DNA of 38,974 bases. Source: CAYWRO01 sp964460345. Its GTDB lineage: Bacteria; Planctomycetota; Phycisphaerae; Phycisphaerales; UBA1924. The stretch spans positions 1 through 38,974 of the forward strand of contig CAYWRO010000034.1 of NCBI GenBank assembly GCA_964460345.1, written 5' to 3'. Below are positions 1 to 8,126 of the stretch, in pieces. The translations under genes were made by a program, and so were the position numbers. How positions within the stretch are numbered: position 1 is the stretch's first letter; every line of letters begins with the position of its first letter. The notes under the pieces were generated by a model. That model was not told the DNA's origin and did no database searches. It worked only from the letters and a program-made list of their open reading frames with translations.

Positions 1-154
1 CCCCCCGCCCCCCCCCGCCCCGCGTCTCGGCAAGCCGCGTCGTGAAAAAAGCAATCCCGCGCGCCGGCTCATTGGCCGCATCCAGCCGAGCCGGGTCAAG
101 CCCGTGCGGTCCGACCCGATCCGAAAGACAGTTGGCGTAGTCGAGTGTGAGCAT
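1..154 (-). CDS. pgi: Probable glucose-6-phosphate isomerase, N-terminal fragment
   Basis: A short open frame starts at an ATG (152-154 on the complement) and runs off the left edge, giving 51 codons. The translation opens MLTLDYANCLSDRVGPHGL, followed by PARLDAANEPARGIAFF. This resembles the N-terminus of bacterial glucose-6-phosphate isomerases, which begin with a hydrophobic-Asp-Tyr-Ser/Thr-Asn motif, then Gly-Leu and a helix leading to the first Rossmann-like domain. The enzyme interconverts glucose-6-phosphate and fructose-6-phosphate in the cytoplasm. It would be divergent from polA with about 110 bp between the starts. The last codons in the window are almost all Gly because the edge is C/G homopolymer, which may be a sequencing artefact. 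No catalytic residue is visible, so the call rests only on N-terminal resemblance. Confidence 0.5.
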   Translation of the reverse strand, partial: MLTLDYANCLSDRVGPHGLDPARLDAANEPARGIAFFTTRLAETRGGGGRG

Positions 155-262
155 GCCGGGATGATACCGCCCGCCCCGGCTCGCAATGCGAGCAAGGCGC
201 CGACTGCAACGCTCAATGTGGACGCCGAGGCGCTGTTGCCCGCTGCGTACGATGGCTCACCG

Positions 263-3200
263 ATGAAGACCCTGTACCTGATCGACGGCTACGCCCAGTT
301 TTACCGGCTCTACCACGCGATCCGCACGCCCATGACGTCGCCGGTGACGGGAGAGCCGACGAACATGACGTACGGGTTTGTCGGGATGCTTCTCAAGCTC
401 TTGCGCGGTGAAGGGAAGGTCGGGGACCAGGGAGATGGGCCGGACTTCGTGGCGGTCGCGATCGATGTGTCGGGAGACCGCGGCACGTTCCGCTCACAGC
501 TGTACGAACCGTACAAGGCGACGCGCAAGGAGATTCCCGAGGACCTGCCGCGGCAGATCGAGCGGTGCATGTCGATGCTGGCCGAGCTTGGCGTTCCCGT
601 GATCGGCTCGCCGGGGTACGAGGCGGATGATGTGATCGCGACGATGGCCCGCCGCCTGCGCAAAGGCGAACTCGGCGCGGGCGAGGGCGGAAGCTGGGGA
701 GGGCGCATCCGCGTGATCAGCAAAGATAAGGACCTCAAGCAGCTTTTGAGCGCCGATCGCTTTGAGATTTACGACATTCACACGGATGAAGTGATCGATG
801 AAGCGAAGCTGCTGGAGCAGACGGGGCTGCGCCCCGGGCAGGTGGTGGACATGCTCGCCCTCATGGGGGACACCGTCGACAACGTGCCCGGCGTGGAAGG
901 CGTCGGGCCGAAGACGGCCGCCCAGTTGATCGGGCAGTACGGCTCGCTCGATGCGCTCATCGCCGCGGTGGAGGCCGACACCGAGGGGAAGGTCTTCAAG
1001 GGCAAGCGCGGCGAGCGCCTGAGGGAAGCGCTGCCGCGCCTGGAGCTTTCACGGCAGCTTGTTACCCTGCACGATGATGTGCCGCTCGAGTTCGACCTGC
1101 GCGCGGCCGAAGCGGGCCGGCTCAGGCTGGAGCGTCTCAAGCCGATTCTCCGCGAACTGGGGTTCAATCGCTACCACGATGAACTGGAAGCCCTGCTGCA
1201 ACAGCGCGGCGGCGGCGCTGCGCCGAGCGCGGGAGGCAACGGGCAGGCGGATGTGCCCACGCCGCCCGCCGCAAGAAGCCGCGCTGCCCGCGCCGCCGAT
1301 GCGGAAGGACAGTTCGGCCTCTTTGCAGGGCTGGAAACCGAAGATGAAGCGCGCGCAGACGAAGGAGGGGGGGGCGGGCTCGCCGCGCCGACGCTCTCCG
1401 GCGACTACCGGTGCGTGCGGACGAAGGCGGAGCTGGATGAACTCGTCGCCGAGCTGCGCGCGGCTCGCGTGATCGCCATCGATACGGAGACAACCGGCCT
1501 CTCGCCCCTGCGCGCGGAGCTCTGCGGCGTCGCGGTGTCGGTGAGGCCCGGCACGGGGGCGTACGTGCCCGTCCGTTCGCCGGAGATGAGCGAGCATCTG
1601 GAAGCGGGCGTCGTGCTCGAGGCGCTGCGTCCCGTGTTGGAAGACACCGCGATCGCCAAGGTGGGGCACAACCTCAAGTTCGACCTGCTCGTTCTCCGCC
1701 GCGCGGGGGTGGAGCTTCGCGGCGTGGGGAGCGGCGGCGCTTCGAGCGCAGGCGAAGACGAGATCGGGTTTGACTCGATGGTCGCTTCGTACCTGATCGA
1801 CGCGTCGCGCTCGAGCCATGCCCTCGATGCGCTCTGCCTGGCCCTCCTCGGGCGCACGAACACGCCGCTGCGCGACCTGATCGGGACCGGGGGAAGGGCG
1901 GGGGCGAAGGAGCAGAGCTTCGACTGCGTTCCCTTGCACCTGGCGGCGCCCTACGCGGCCGAAGATGTGGATGCCGCGCTGCAGTTGCGGGAAGTGATGC
2001 TCCCGCAGCTCAAGGCGATGGGCCTGATGCCGCTCTTCCGCGATGTGGAGATGCCGCTCGTCGAGGTGCTGGCGGAACTGGAGTGGAACGGGATCACCGT
2101 GGACCCCGATGAACTGGAACGGCAGCGCGAAAGGCTCGCCGAGCGCCTTGCGCAGCTGCGCCGCGAGATCGACGAGGCGGCCTACAACGCGATCGGGCGG
2201 ACCTTCAACCCCGATTCGCCGCTGCAACTGCGCACCGTGCTCTTCAACAAGCCCGATGATCCGGAGCCCGGCCTCGGCATCAAGCCGCTGAAGCGCACCA
2301 AGACGGGACACTCGACGGACATCGAGGTGCTCGAGAAGCTCGCGGCGGATGTGACGATCGAGACGCCGATCCCGAAACTGATCGTCGAGCATCGGCAGCT
2401 TTCCAAGCTGGTGGGGACGTACCTGGTCGCGCTCAGGGACGAGATCAACCCGGTCACGGGACGGATCCACGCCTCCTTCAACCAGACGGTGGCGGCCACG
2501 GGGCGGCTGTCGTCGTCCGATCCGAACCTGCAGAACATCCCCATCCGCACGGAGATCGGCCGGGAGATCCGCAAGGCGTTCATCGCCGCCCCGCCGCCGC
2601 CGCCGCACGTGCTCATCTCGGCGGACTACTCGCAGATCGAGCTTCGCCTGCTCGCGCACCTGTCGCGCGATCCGGCGCTGATCGAAGCGTTCCACCAGGG
2701 GCGGGACATCCACCGCGCGGTCGCCGCGCAGATCCACGGCGTGAAGCCCGAAGACGTCACGCGCGAGCAGCGCGATGGGGCGAAGATGGTCAACTTCGGG
2801 ATCGTGTACGGCATCACCGCCTGGGGGCTCGCGCGGCGGCTGGGGATCGGCGAACCCGAGGCACGGGAGATCATCGACGGCTACAAGCGACGCTTCGCGG
2901 GGATCACGACGTTCCTGCAGGAGTGCGTGGATTACGCGCGGCGCTTCGGGTATGTCGAGACGATGCTCAAGCGGCGGCGGCCGATCCCGGAGATCGACGC
3001 CCGCAACCCGGTGCGGCGGTCGCTGGCCGAGAGGATGGCGATCAACTCCGTCGTGCAGGGCTCCGCGGCGGACCTGATCAAGCTGGCGATGGTGGAACTG
3101 CACCGGCTCTTTGCGCGGGCCGGCGACGAGGGCGCGCCGGCGGGCGTGCCCGGCGTGAAGATGCTGCTGCAGATCCACGATGAGCTAGTCTTCGAAGCGC

Positions 3201-3325
3201 CGGAGGCGGTCGCCGCCGATGCGCAGCGCACGATCGTCGCGCGGATGGAGTCGGCGATGACGCTGGATGTGCCGCTGGTGGTTGATTCCTCCATCAGCCG
3301 GGACTGGTTCGGCGGCAAGGGGTAG
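263..3325 (+). CDS. polA: DNA polymerase I (three domains, proofreading motifs intact)
   Basis: Cytoplasmic repair and Okazaki-fragment polymerase, 1020 aa from the ATG at 263. The frame is open back to 104, but the family start MKTLYLIDGYAQFYRLYHA lies at 263. The 5'-3' exonuclease domain covers about residues 1-310, with YEADDVIATMA, SKDKDLKQLL and the helix-hairpin-helix NVPGVEGVGPKTAAQL. A low-complexity Gly/Ala linker of about 60 residues follows. The 3'-5' exonuclease keeps its acidic motifs: DTETTG near 407, GHNLKFD, and YAAEDVDAAL. The polymerase domain has TGRLSSSDPNLQNIP, motif A DYSQIELR near 788, the O-helix RDGAKMVNFGIVYG and motif C QIHDELVFE near 973. It is longer than E. coli PolI (928 aa), mostly in the linker. 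No strong ribosome-binding site precedes 263, so the exact start is slightly uncertain. Confidence 0.97.
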   Translation: MKTLYLIDGYAQFYRLYHAIRTPMTSPVTGEPTNMTYGFVGMLLKLLRGEGKVGDQGDGPDFVAVAIDVSGDRGTFRSQLYEPYKATRKEIPEDLPRQIERCMSMLAELGVPVIGSPGYEADDVIATMARRLRKGELGAGEGGSWGGRIRVISKDKDLKQLLSADRFEIYDIHTDEVIDEAKLLEQTGLRPGQVVDMLALMGDTVDNVPGVEGVGPKTAAQLIGQYGSLDALIAAVEADTEGKVFKGKRGERLREALPRLELSRQLVTLHDDVPLEFDLRAAEAGRLRLERLKPILRELGFNRYHDELEALLQQRGGGAAPSAGGNGQADVPTPPAARSRAARAADAEGQFGLFAGLETEDEARADEGGGGGLAAPTLSGDYRCVRTKAELDELVAELRAARVIAIDTETTGLSPLRAELCGVAVSVRPGTGAYVPVRSPEMSEHLEAGVVLEALRPVLEDTAIAKVGHNLKFDLLVLRRAGVELRGVGSGGASSAGEDEIGFDSMVASYLIDASRSSHALDALCLALLGRTNTPLRDLIGTGGRAGAKEQSFDCVPLHLAAPYAAEDVDAALQLREVMLPQLKAMGLMPLFRDVEMPLVEVLAELEWNGITVDPDELERQRERLAERLAQLRREIDEAAYNAIGRTFNPDSPLQLRTVLFNKPDDPEPGLGIKPLKRTKTGHSTDIEVLEKLAADVTIETPIPKLIVEHRQLSKLVGTYLVALRDEINPVTGRIHASFNQTVAATGRLSSSDPNLQNIPIRTEIGREIRKAFIAAPPPPPHVLISADYSQIELRLLAHLSRDPALIEAFHQGRDIHRAVAAQIHGVKPEDVTREQRDGAKMVNFGIVYGITAWGLARRLGIGEPEAREIIDGYKRRFAGITTFLQECVDYARRFGYVETMLKRRRPIPEIDARNPVRRSLAERMAINSVVQGSAADLIKLAMVELHRLFARAGDEGAPAGVPGVKMLLQIHDELVFEAPEAVAADAQRTIVARMESAMTLDVPLVVDSSISRDWFGGKG

Positions 3326-3440
3326 GGCAGCGCACAGCGCAGAGCGTGGATCCACATTGCTCGCCGGATACAAATTCCTCAGACCTGGATTAGAACGGCG
3401 TAGTTCGGCACAGGAATCGTCAGATCCCTGTACCATCTCC

Positions 3441-3833
3441 GCGCTCTCCGCGGTTCCTTTTTATTCACCGCGGAGCACGCGAAGAGCGCGGAGAGAAAGC
3501 AAGACGACCGAGCGCGGAAGCCGCGCCCTTCCTTTCATACGCGGAGTAACACGGAGGAAAGCAGATCGCAAGGCGGCCAGGGCGGCCAAACGCCTCTCCG
3601 CGCCCTCCGCGCTCTCCGCGGTTCCTTTTTATTCACCGCGGAGCTCGCGGAGGGCGCGGAGAGAAAGCAAGACGACCGAGCGCGGAAGCCGCGCCCTTCC
3701 TTTCATACACGGTGCGACACGGAGGAAAGCAGATCGGAAGGCGGCCAGGACGGCCAAACGCCTCTCCGCGCCCTCCGCGCTCTCCGCGGTTCCTTTTTAT
3801 TCACCGCGGAGCACGCGGAGAGCGCGGAGAGAT
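3441..3833. repeat. 168-bp tandem repeat (2.3 copies) with strong hairpins
   Basis: Copy 1 is 3441-3608, copy 2 is 3609-3776 and a 56-bp partial copy 3 starts at 3777, so the period is exactly 168 bp. Each copy opens with gcgctctccgcggttcc, then an A/T-rich loop, then ccgcggag. In copy 2 the arms extend back into the previous unit as 9-bp-period ctctccgcg/ccctccgcg motifs, giving a near-perfect 28-bp stem with a 14-nt loop (about 3596-3665). Because 168 is a multiple of three the array stays open as a 56-residue peptide repeat. That frame has no credible start and overlaps the polA end, so I treat the array as non-coding. The stretch 3326-3440 before it holds nothing I can assign. Confidence 0.9.
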
Positions 3834-3864
3834 GGCAGGGGCAATCGCCGCGCATCCTCCCCCA

Positions 3865-3923
3865 ATCTGCGCCATCTGCGAAATCTGCGGATCCTCCCTC
3901 CCCCGCGTCTCTGCGCCTCTGCG
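3865..3923. repeat. Short-period ctgcg repeats (9-bp and 8-bp phases)
   Basis: Three 9-mers stand in tandem: atctgcgcc, atctgcgaa and atctgcgga (3865-3891). Two 8-mers follow: tctctgcg and cctctgcg (3908-3923). This is a different family from the 168-bp array beside it and lies directly downstream of the stop of the GlmU-like gene. Similar iterated ctgcg motifs are, to my knowledge, common in intergenic DNA of planctomycetes and other phyla. Function unknown. Confidence 0.7.
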
Positions 3924-3931
3924 TGAGACTC

Positions 3932-5218
3932 TTACGACCCCGACGCGAGCGCGCGCAGAAGCTCCTCTTCCGCTGCGCTCAGCGTCAGCCCGCGGCGGGC
4001 CTTGACTGTTCTTGCGACTTCCATGAACTTGTCGGTGCGGTAGGTTCGTTCACCGGCGTCGGTGACCCAGGCGAAGGGGGGAATGTGTCCCGTGATGGGC
4101 TTTGAGGCGGCCCACATGACGCCGGTGCCGACGAGTGCGCCGGTCATGAGCCGGCTCAGAATCGCCAGTCGCGCGTGGTCGCCGATGATGCTTCCTAAGA
4201 ACTGTTCGCCGGTTCGCTCTGCGCTTCCGCCGGGCGTTGCGTAGGCGATTACTTCGCCGTAGGTATTCAGTAAGTTGGAGTTGGTCGTCCCCGCGCCGAG
4301 GTTGGCCCACGCGCCGACCCATGAATCGCCGAGGTGTCCTTCGTGGGCCTTGTTGGCGTATCCCTGGAAGATGGTCCCGCCGACTTCGCCGCCGATCTTG
4401 CACGATGGTCCGATGCTCGTGTGCGCCTTGATGAGGGCGTGGTCGATGATCGTCGAGTTCGGACCGATGTACGCGGGGCCGAGGACCGTTGCGCCGGGGC
4501 GGATGGTCGCGCCGGCGTCGATCCAGATGGGGCCATGCTCGAGGTCAAGCACGCACGCGGGGCAGAGATGCGCCGTCGGGTGGATGTAGAGCGGCTGCGC
4601 GCCGAACGCGGTGAAACTCCGTGGCGCCGGCGTCCCGCCTGTGATGGATGCCGGCGGCGCAAACTGGTGGCGAGCGGGGGCGAACTGCATGTCAAACGCC
4701 ATGGCGCGGTCGCGAAAGGTCCGCACATGCCACGGACGCGACAAGAGCGCAGGCGCGGGGAGCTCCCTGAAGGTGCGCACCGGCAGGGCGCTGGTTACGT
4801 CCCCCGTCATGAGACGCTCGGCGAGCGCGGCGACGTTCGAAACGTCCACGCGCGCGGCGATAAGGTCGTTGCTGCCCGCTTCTGCGAGCGCTTCGCCCGG
4901 CTGAAGCCCCGAAGCCTCCGGCGGAACGAGCACGCACCGCGCATTGATGAGCAGGGCGTCGCCGACGCCCGACACATCGTTGACCGGAACCGCAACCAAC
5001 TCGCGCGCAACCGCCGCGAGCGAATCCGGAACGACCACGCCCGCGATCGTCGCCCCCATTGCAGTGAGCCGTTCGAAAAGCGAAAAGACCCCCGTCCGCA
5101 CCGCAAAGGCCGGACGCAGATCGGTGAGCGGCGAAAGCGCCCCGCGGCCATCCTCAACAAGCACAACAGGCGCGGCCAACGGCTCACCAGACGATGAAGG
5201 CAACAAAGCCACGCGCAA
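3932..5218 (-). CDS. GlmU-like sugar-1-phosphate nucleotidyltransferase / N-acetyltransferase
   Basis: About 428 aa, probably cytoplasmic. The N-terminal half resembles a degenerate nucleotidyltransferase fold (LSPLTDLRPAFAVRTG near residue 28 matches the PLT-RP-x-ELR signature of the alternative bacterial GlmU family). From about residue 215 the chain becomes a left-handed beta-helix of hexapeptide repeats (IWIDAGATIRPGATVLGPAY, IGPNSTI, IGPSCKIGGEV). The probable role is making UDP-GlcNAc or a related sugar nucleotide for cell-wall precursors; substrate is inferred. The only start before the 5226-5325 gap is a TTG at 5218, and the frame stays open into the gap, so the true start may be missing. 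It lies downstream of mreD on the same strand, which suggests co-transcription with the shape genes. Confidence 0.85.
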   Translation of the reverse strand: MRVALLPSSSGEPLAAPVVLVEDGRGALSPLTDLRPAFAVRTGVFSLFERLTAMGATIAGVVVPDSLAAVARELVAVPVNDVSGVGDALLINARCVLVPPEASGLQPGEALAEAGSNDLIAARVDVSNVAALAERLMTGDVTSALPVRTFRELPAPALLSRPWHVRTFRDRAMAFDMQFAPARHQFAPPASITGGTPAPRSFTAFGAQPLYIHPTAHLCPACVLDLEHGPIWIDAGATIRPGATVLGPAYIGPNSTIIDHALIKAHTSIGPSCKIGGEVGGTIFQGYANKAHEGHLGDSWVGAWANLGAGTTNSNLLNTYGEVIAYATPGGSAERTGEQFLGSIIGDHARLAILSRLMTGALVGTGVMWAASKPITGHIPPFAWVTDAGERTYRTDKFMEVARTVKARRGLTLSAAEEELLRALASGS

Positions 5219-5225
5219 CCCTCCA

Positions 5226-5325
5226 NNNNNNNNNNNNNNNNNNNNNNNNNNNNNNNNNNNNNNNNNNNNNNNNNNNNNNNNNNNNNNNNNNNNNNNNNNN
5301 NNNNNNNNNNNNNNNNNNNNNNNNN
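5226..5325. other. Assembly gap (100 N)
   Basis: A run of exactly 100 N, the usual placeholder for unknown gap length. It hides the 5' end of the GlmU-like gene and most of the mreD-glmU-like spacer. Its right edge abuts a heptamer repeat (5334-5361). Confidence 0.99.
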
Positions 5326-5333
5326 ATTCTTAA

Positions 5334-5361
5334 TTGTCCATTGACCATTGTCCATTGAAAA
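5334..5361. repeat. Heptamer (7-bp) tandem repeat beside the gap
   Basis: Four consecutive 7-mers are ttgtcca, ttgacca, ttgtcca and ttgaaaa. The array lies just downstream of the mreD stop and may continue into the N gap. It shares the pattern yTnnCCA with the array at 32741-32784 read on the other strand. Confidence 0.8.
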
Positions 5362-5369
5362 TTATAACC

Positions 5370-5942
5370 TCATCCTCCCCGCGCAAAGACAAAACGTCTC
5401 GCGTGCGACTCATCGAAACGGAAGAGTTTCATCAGCGGAAACAGCACGACGGTGAGCGCCGCCGCGCTGCCGCCGCTGAGAAGCGAACTGAGGAGGCGCG
5501 TGCCGACGTCGCCCCACGTCCAGCCGAGCTCCTGGCCGTACCACGACCGCACCCAGAAGATCGCAGCGTGCACGAGCGCGCCGGCAAGCCCCGCAAAGAC
5601 GGTCATCACGATCATCGTGAGCGGGTTGCCCCGGATCGTGGCCTGCCGCGCCCACAAGACGAGCCCCGCGCCCGCGCACAGGGAGAGCGCTTCCGGCCCC
5701 GGCACGCTCACCGCCCCCGCGCCGACATTCGACGGCAAACCGAAGGGGTGCACAAGGTCCAGCACCAGACCCGAAGCGAGCGCGCACCACAAGGCGATCG
5801 GCCCCGGCGCGAAGAGCGCGACAAAGACGATGAGCGGTAGCACAAAGGACGGTCCGGCCTGGCCGATGGAAAGGTGCGGACGCACCCCGAGCTCAAGCCC
5901 GAGCGCCACGTAAAACGACAACAGCGCCACCGGCCACCTCAC
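5370..5942 (-). CDS. mreD: Rod shape-determining membrane protein MreD
   Basis: 190 aa and strongly hydrophobic, with about five membrane segments. It has the MreD pattern of a conserved segment around ALASGLVLDLVHPFGLPSN (residues 55-75), where the family has a GLxxDLxxxxxxG motif. It is an inner-membrane partner of MreC in the elongasome that positions peptidoglycan synthesis. The start is GTG at 5942 and overlaps the mreC TGA by four bases (GTGA), so the two are translationally coupled. The length is normal (160-190 aa). The identification leans on operon position plus topology, because MreD sequences diverge widely. Confidence 0.88.
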   Translation of the reverse strand: MRWPVALLSFYVALGLELGVRPHLSIGQAGPSFVLPLIVFVALFAPGPIALWCALASGLVLDLVHPFGLPSNVGAGAVSVPGPEALSLCAGAGLVLWARQATIRGNPLTMIVMTVFAGLAGALVHAAIFWVRSWYGQELGWTWGDVGTRLLSSLLSGGSAAALTVVLFPLMKLFRFDESHARRFVFARGG

Positions 5943-6823
5943 GGCCCGCCTCCCGATGCTTCATCCCAGCCGGCGGCCTGGTCGGGCATCATCAAGCCGA
6001 CGAGCGACGCCTGCGCAATCGAGTGAATCGGCCGCACGGTGATCCGCTTGTGGAGCGGCTGGTCAGGACTTGGCTCGACCCTTTCGATGCGCCCGATGAT
6101 GCGCATCTGCGCCGCGATCGGCCACCCGGCGTCCTTGACGCGCACGAGCATGCCCGGCTCCGGCGTCCACTGCGGCTGCTCCGGCGGAACGTCCGTCCCC
6201 ATGCGCCCGGAGAGCGTCCCGTCGCCCACAGGGCTGAGCGTGCACCCCGGGCCGGGCGTGCCGTCCTCAAGCATGATGGCGCCCCACACGGTGCCGGCGT
6301 TGCTGTCCGTGATCGGCTGCACGAGGCAGTGACCCGCCGAGACGTCAACCACACGCCCGACAAGGTGAACGCCCTGGACAACAGCGATGGAACTTCTTGC
6401 TGTTACGCCCTGGCGGCTCCCGGCACGCACCTTCATGAGCGATCCATTGACGGCGTCGCCCCCGCCGATCACATCCGCGGCGAGCTGACGGACGCTCGGA
6501 TCAATCCCAAGCGTCTGCCCGCTCTGCAGTTCCGCGATCATCTGCCGCAGAGCTTCATTGTCGCTGGCCAGACGCGCAATCTGGAGCTGCGCAGCGTCAA
6601 GCTGGGCGGCCAGATCTTCTACGGTGACGCCCGCATCGAGGCGCTTGTGGCTGCGGCCAGAGTTGACGAGCAGCCGAAGCGGCGCCTGCGCGGGCGCCGT
6701 CAGCGTGATGGCGATGTTTCGCCCATGCCGCGCCCACCCAAGCTGCCGCGCCGGCAGCAGAGCACACACCCCGAGCCCCACCATCGCCAGCACAAGCGTG
6801 TTTCGAGCATTCACGCGGCTCAT
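5939..6823 (-). CDS. mreC: Rod shape-determining protein MreC
   Basis: 294 aa. One membrane anchor lies near residues 9-30, followed by a coiled-coil dimerisation helix (about 65-100, VEDLAAQLDAAQLQIARLA). The beta-barrel periplasmic domain contains the typical AADVIGGGD and SLMKVRAGSRQGV blocks, where families have V-Ix-R...I-x-VDKGSxDGV. MreC scaffolds the elongasome between MreB/RodZ inside and PBP2/RodA outside. The start ATG (6821-6823) agrees with the anchor position. It lies in order mreB-mreC-mreD, 111 bp after mreB, and that spacer is filled by an inverted heptamer array. The C-terminal tail is Pro/Gly-rich and poorly conserved. Confidence 0.93.
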   Translation of the reverse strand: MSRVNARNTLVLAMVGLGVCALLPARQLGWARHGRNIAITLTAPAQAPLRLLVNSGRSHKRLDAGVTVEDLAAQLDAAQLQIARLASDNEALRQMIAELQSGQTLGIDPSVRQLAADVIGGGDAVNGSLMKVRAGSRQGVTARSSIAVVQGVHLVGRVVDVSAGHCLVQPITDSNAGTVWGAIMLEDGTPGPGCTLSPVGDGTLSGRMGTDVPPEQPQWTPEPGMLVRVKDAGWPIAAQMRIIGRIERVEPSPDQPLHKRITVRPIHSIAQASLVGLMMPDQAAGWDEASGGGP

Positions 6824-6833
6824 GGCAGAAGCT

Positions 6834-6932
6834 GAATGACGAATGACGAATGCTGAATGGCGAATGACGAGTCAACGAAGCCGGCGTGCCCCGCCGTCCA
6901 TTCATCATTCATCATTCGTCGATTCGTCATTT
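6834..6932. repeat. Inverted heptamer arrays in the mreB-mreC spacer
   Basis: The left arm is five 7-mers (gaatgac, gaatgac, gaatgct, gaatggc, gaatgac; 6834-6868). The right arm is three 7-mers in the opposite sense (cattcat, cattcat, cattcgt; 6899-6919) followed by cgattcgtcattt. The arms can pair across about 30 nt, so the mRNA between mreB and mreC should form a hairpin. There is no other gene signal in this spacer. Confidence 0.85.
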
Positions 6933-6934
6933 CC

Positions 6935-7981
6935 TCACACGTCCAGGTCCGTCTCAAGCAGGTTCAGCCACTCCTCATGCTCCAGGAAGATGGCCGTCCC
7001 TCGCGCCACGCACGTCAGCGGATCCTCCGCGATCGTCACGTCCAGACCCGTCGCGTTCTGCAGCACGACATTCATCCCCCGCAGCAGCGCGCCGCCGCCG
7101 GCCAGCGCAATCCCGTTCTCCACGAGATCGGCGGCAAGTTCCGGCTCCGCCTTCTCCAGCGTCCGCGTCACCGTGTCCAGGATCGCACTCACGGGCTCCT
7201 GCAGTGCCTCGCGGATCTCCTCGCTCGTGATCACCGTCTTCCGCGGCAGGCCGGAGATCATGTCACGCCCGCGCACCTCGACGCTCGTCTCCTCTCCAAC
7301 GGGCGCGGCCGACCCGATCTCCATCTTGATCCGCTCGGCCGTCTGCTCGCCGATCATCAGGTTGTACGTCTTCTTCATGTGGTTAATGATCGCCTCATCC
7401 ATGTCGTCGCCCGCGACGCGCACGGACTCGCACACGGCGATATCACCCAGCGACATGATCGCAACCTCGGTCGTCCCGCCCCCGATATCCACGATCGCCG
7501 ACGCCGTCGGCTCACCGAACGGCAACCCCGCGCCGATCGCCGCGGCGATCGGCTCCTCAATGAGGTAGGTCCGCCTGGCGCCGGCCCGCTCGGCGGATTC
7601 GATCACCGCCCGCTTCTCCACCGCCGTGATGCCCGACGGAATGGAGATCACCACCCGCGGCTTCACCCAACGCACCTTTCCGGTGACCTTCCGGATGAAG
7701 TACCCGAGCATCGCCTCGGTAATCTCGAAGTCTGAAATCACCCCGTCTTTGAGGGGGCGAATCGCCGTGATCGTCCCGGGCGTCTTGCCCAGCATCTCCT
7801 TGGCGACCCACCCGACCGCCTCCCCGTTCTTCAGAACCTTGTTCGTCCCCTTCCACACCGCCACCACGCTCGGCTCGTTTAGAACGATCCCCTCCCCCCG
7901 CACCGCAACGAGCGTGTTGCAGGTGCCGAGGTCGATCCCCATATCGACGCTCACGAAGCCAAGAAGACGATTGATGAACAC
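6935..7981 (-). CDS. mreB: Rod shape-determining actin homologue MreB
   Basis: 348 aa, normal for the family. The actin-fold nucleotide sites are all present: phosphate-1 loop MGIDLGTCNTLVAV (from residue 14), the phosphate-2 loop VDIGGGTTEVAIMS (near 168), the EEPIAAAIGAGLP hinge and the adenosine loop LAGGGALLRGM (near 290). MreB polymerises under the membrane and steers lateral wall synthesis. The GTG at 7979-7981 is chosen because MFINRLLGFVSVDMGID matches the amphipathic membrane-binding N-terminus of MreB. It is the first gene of a minus-strand mreBCD-glmU-like run. There is no clear ribosome-binding site. A small hairpin (7987-8002) sits where one would be. Confidence 0.97.
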   Translation of the reverse strand: MFINRLLGFVSVDMGIDLGTCNTLVAVRGEGIVLNEPSVVAVWKGTNKVLKNGEAVGWVAKEMLGKTPGTITAIRPLKDGVISDFEITEAMLGYFIRKVTGKVRWVKPRVVISIPSGITAVEKRAVIESAERAGARRTYLIEEPIAAAIGAGLPFGEPTASAIVDIGGGTTEVAIMSLGDIAVCESVRVAGDDMDEAIINHMKKTYNLMIGEQTAERIKMEIGSAAPVGEETSVEVRGRDMISGLPRKTVITSEEIREALQEPVSAILDTVTRTLEKAEPELAADLVENGIALAGGGALLRGMNVVLQNATGLDVTIAEDPLTCVARGTAIFLEHEEWLNLLETDLDV

Positions 7982-7986
7982 GTGGT

Positions 7987-8002
7987 TGCCAATCCGTTGG
8001 CA
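7987..8002 (-). promoter_or_regulatory. Tetraloop hairpin 6-21 nt upstream of the mreB start
   Basis: tgccaa / tccg / ttggca forms a perfect 6-bp stem with a 4-nt loop just upstream of the mreB GTG, in the usual ribosome-binding window. A second perfect 6-bp tetraloop hairpin, ccacaa-ccga-ttgtgg, lies at 8121-8136. Whether either regulates mreB translation is inference. Confidence 0.3.
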
Positions 8003-8096
8003 GGCAGACGGGGCGTGGCCTGCCCGAGGGGGAAGTGCGGGTACAGCCTGGTTCCTCGCCGGGTCATTCGGTCTCTGGGGCGGGAAGGCTTGAGAG

Positions 8097-8126
8097 ATTA
8101 TCGGGTCAACGTCCTACTTGCCACAA
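8097..8126 (-). promoter_or_regulatory. Possible mreB promoter
   Basis: On the complement there is a GATAAT -10-like hexamer (8097-8102) and a TTGTGG -35-like hexamer (8121-8126), separated by 18 bp. Transcription would begin near 8090 and give a leader of about 110 nt. The -35 match is poor, so this is tentative. Confidence 0.3.

Noticed and set aside
1049..3178. A 709-codon minus-strand frame opposite polA
   Set aside because: Antisense shadow of a well-supported polA in GC-rich DNA; composition is Arg/His/Asp-rich without any domain.
3326..3440. tRNA gene
   Set aside because: No cloverleaf or T-arm consensus; the same was true of the other spacers checked by eye.
3441..3833. Insertion sequence or transposon
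   Set aside because: No transposase frame, no terminal repeats and no target duplication; it is a tandem array.
3267..3926. A 219-codon plus-strand frame across the 168-bp repeats
   Set aside because: It starts inside polA, has no ribosome-binding site, and its peptide repeat is just the 168-bp DNA unit (56 codons) translated.
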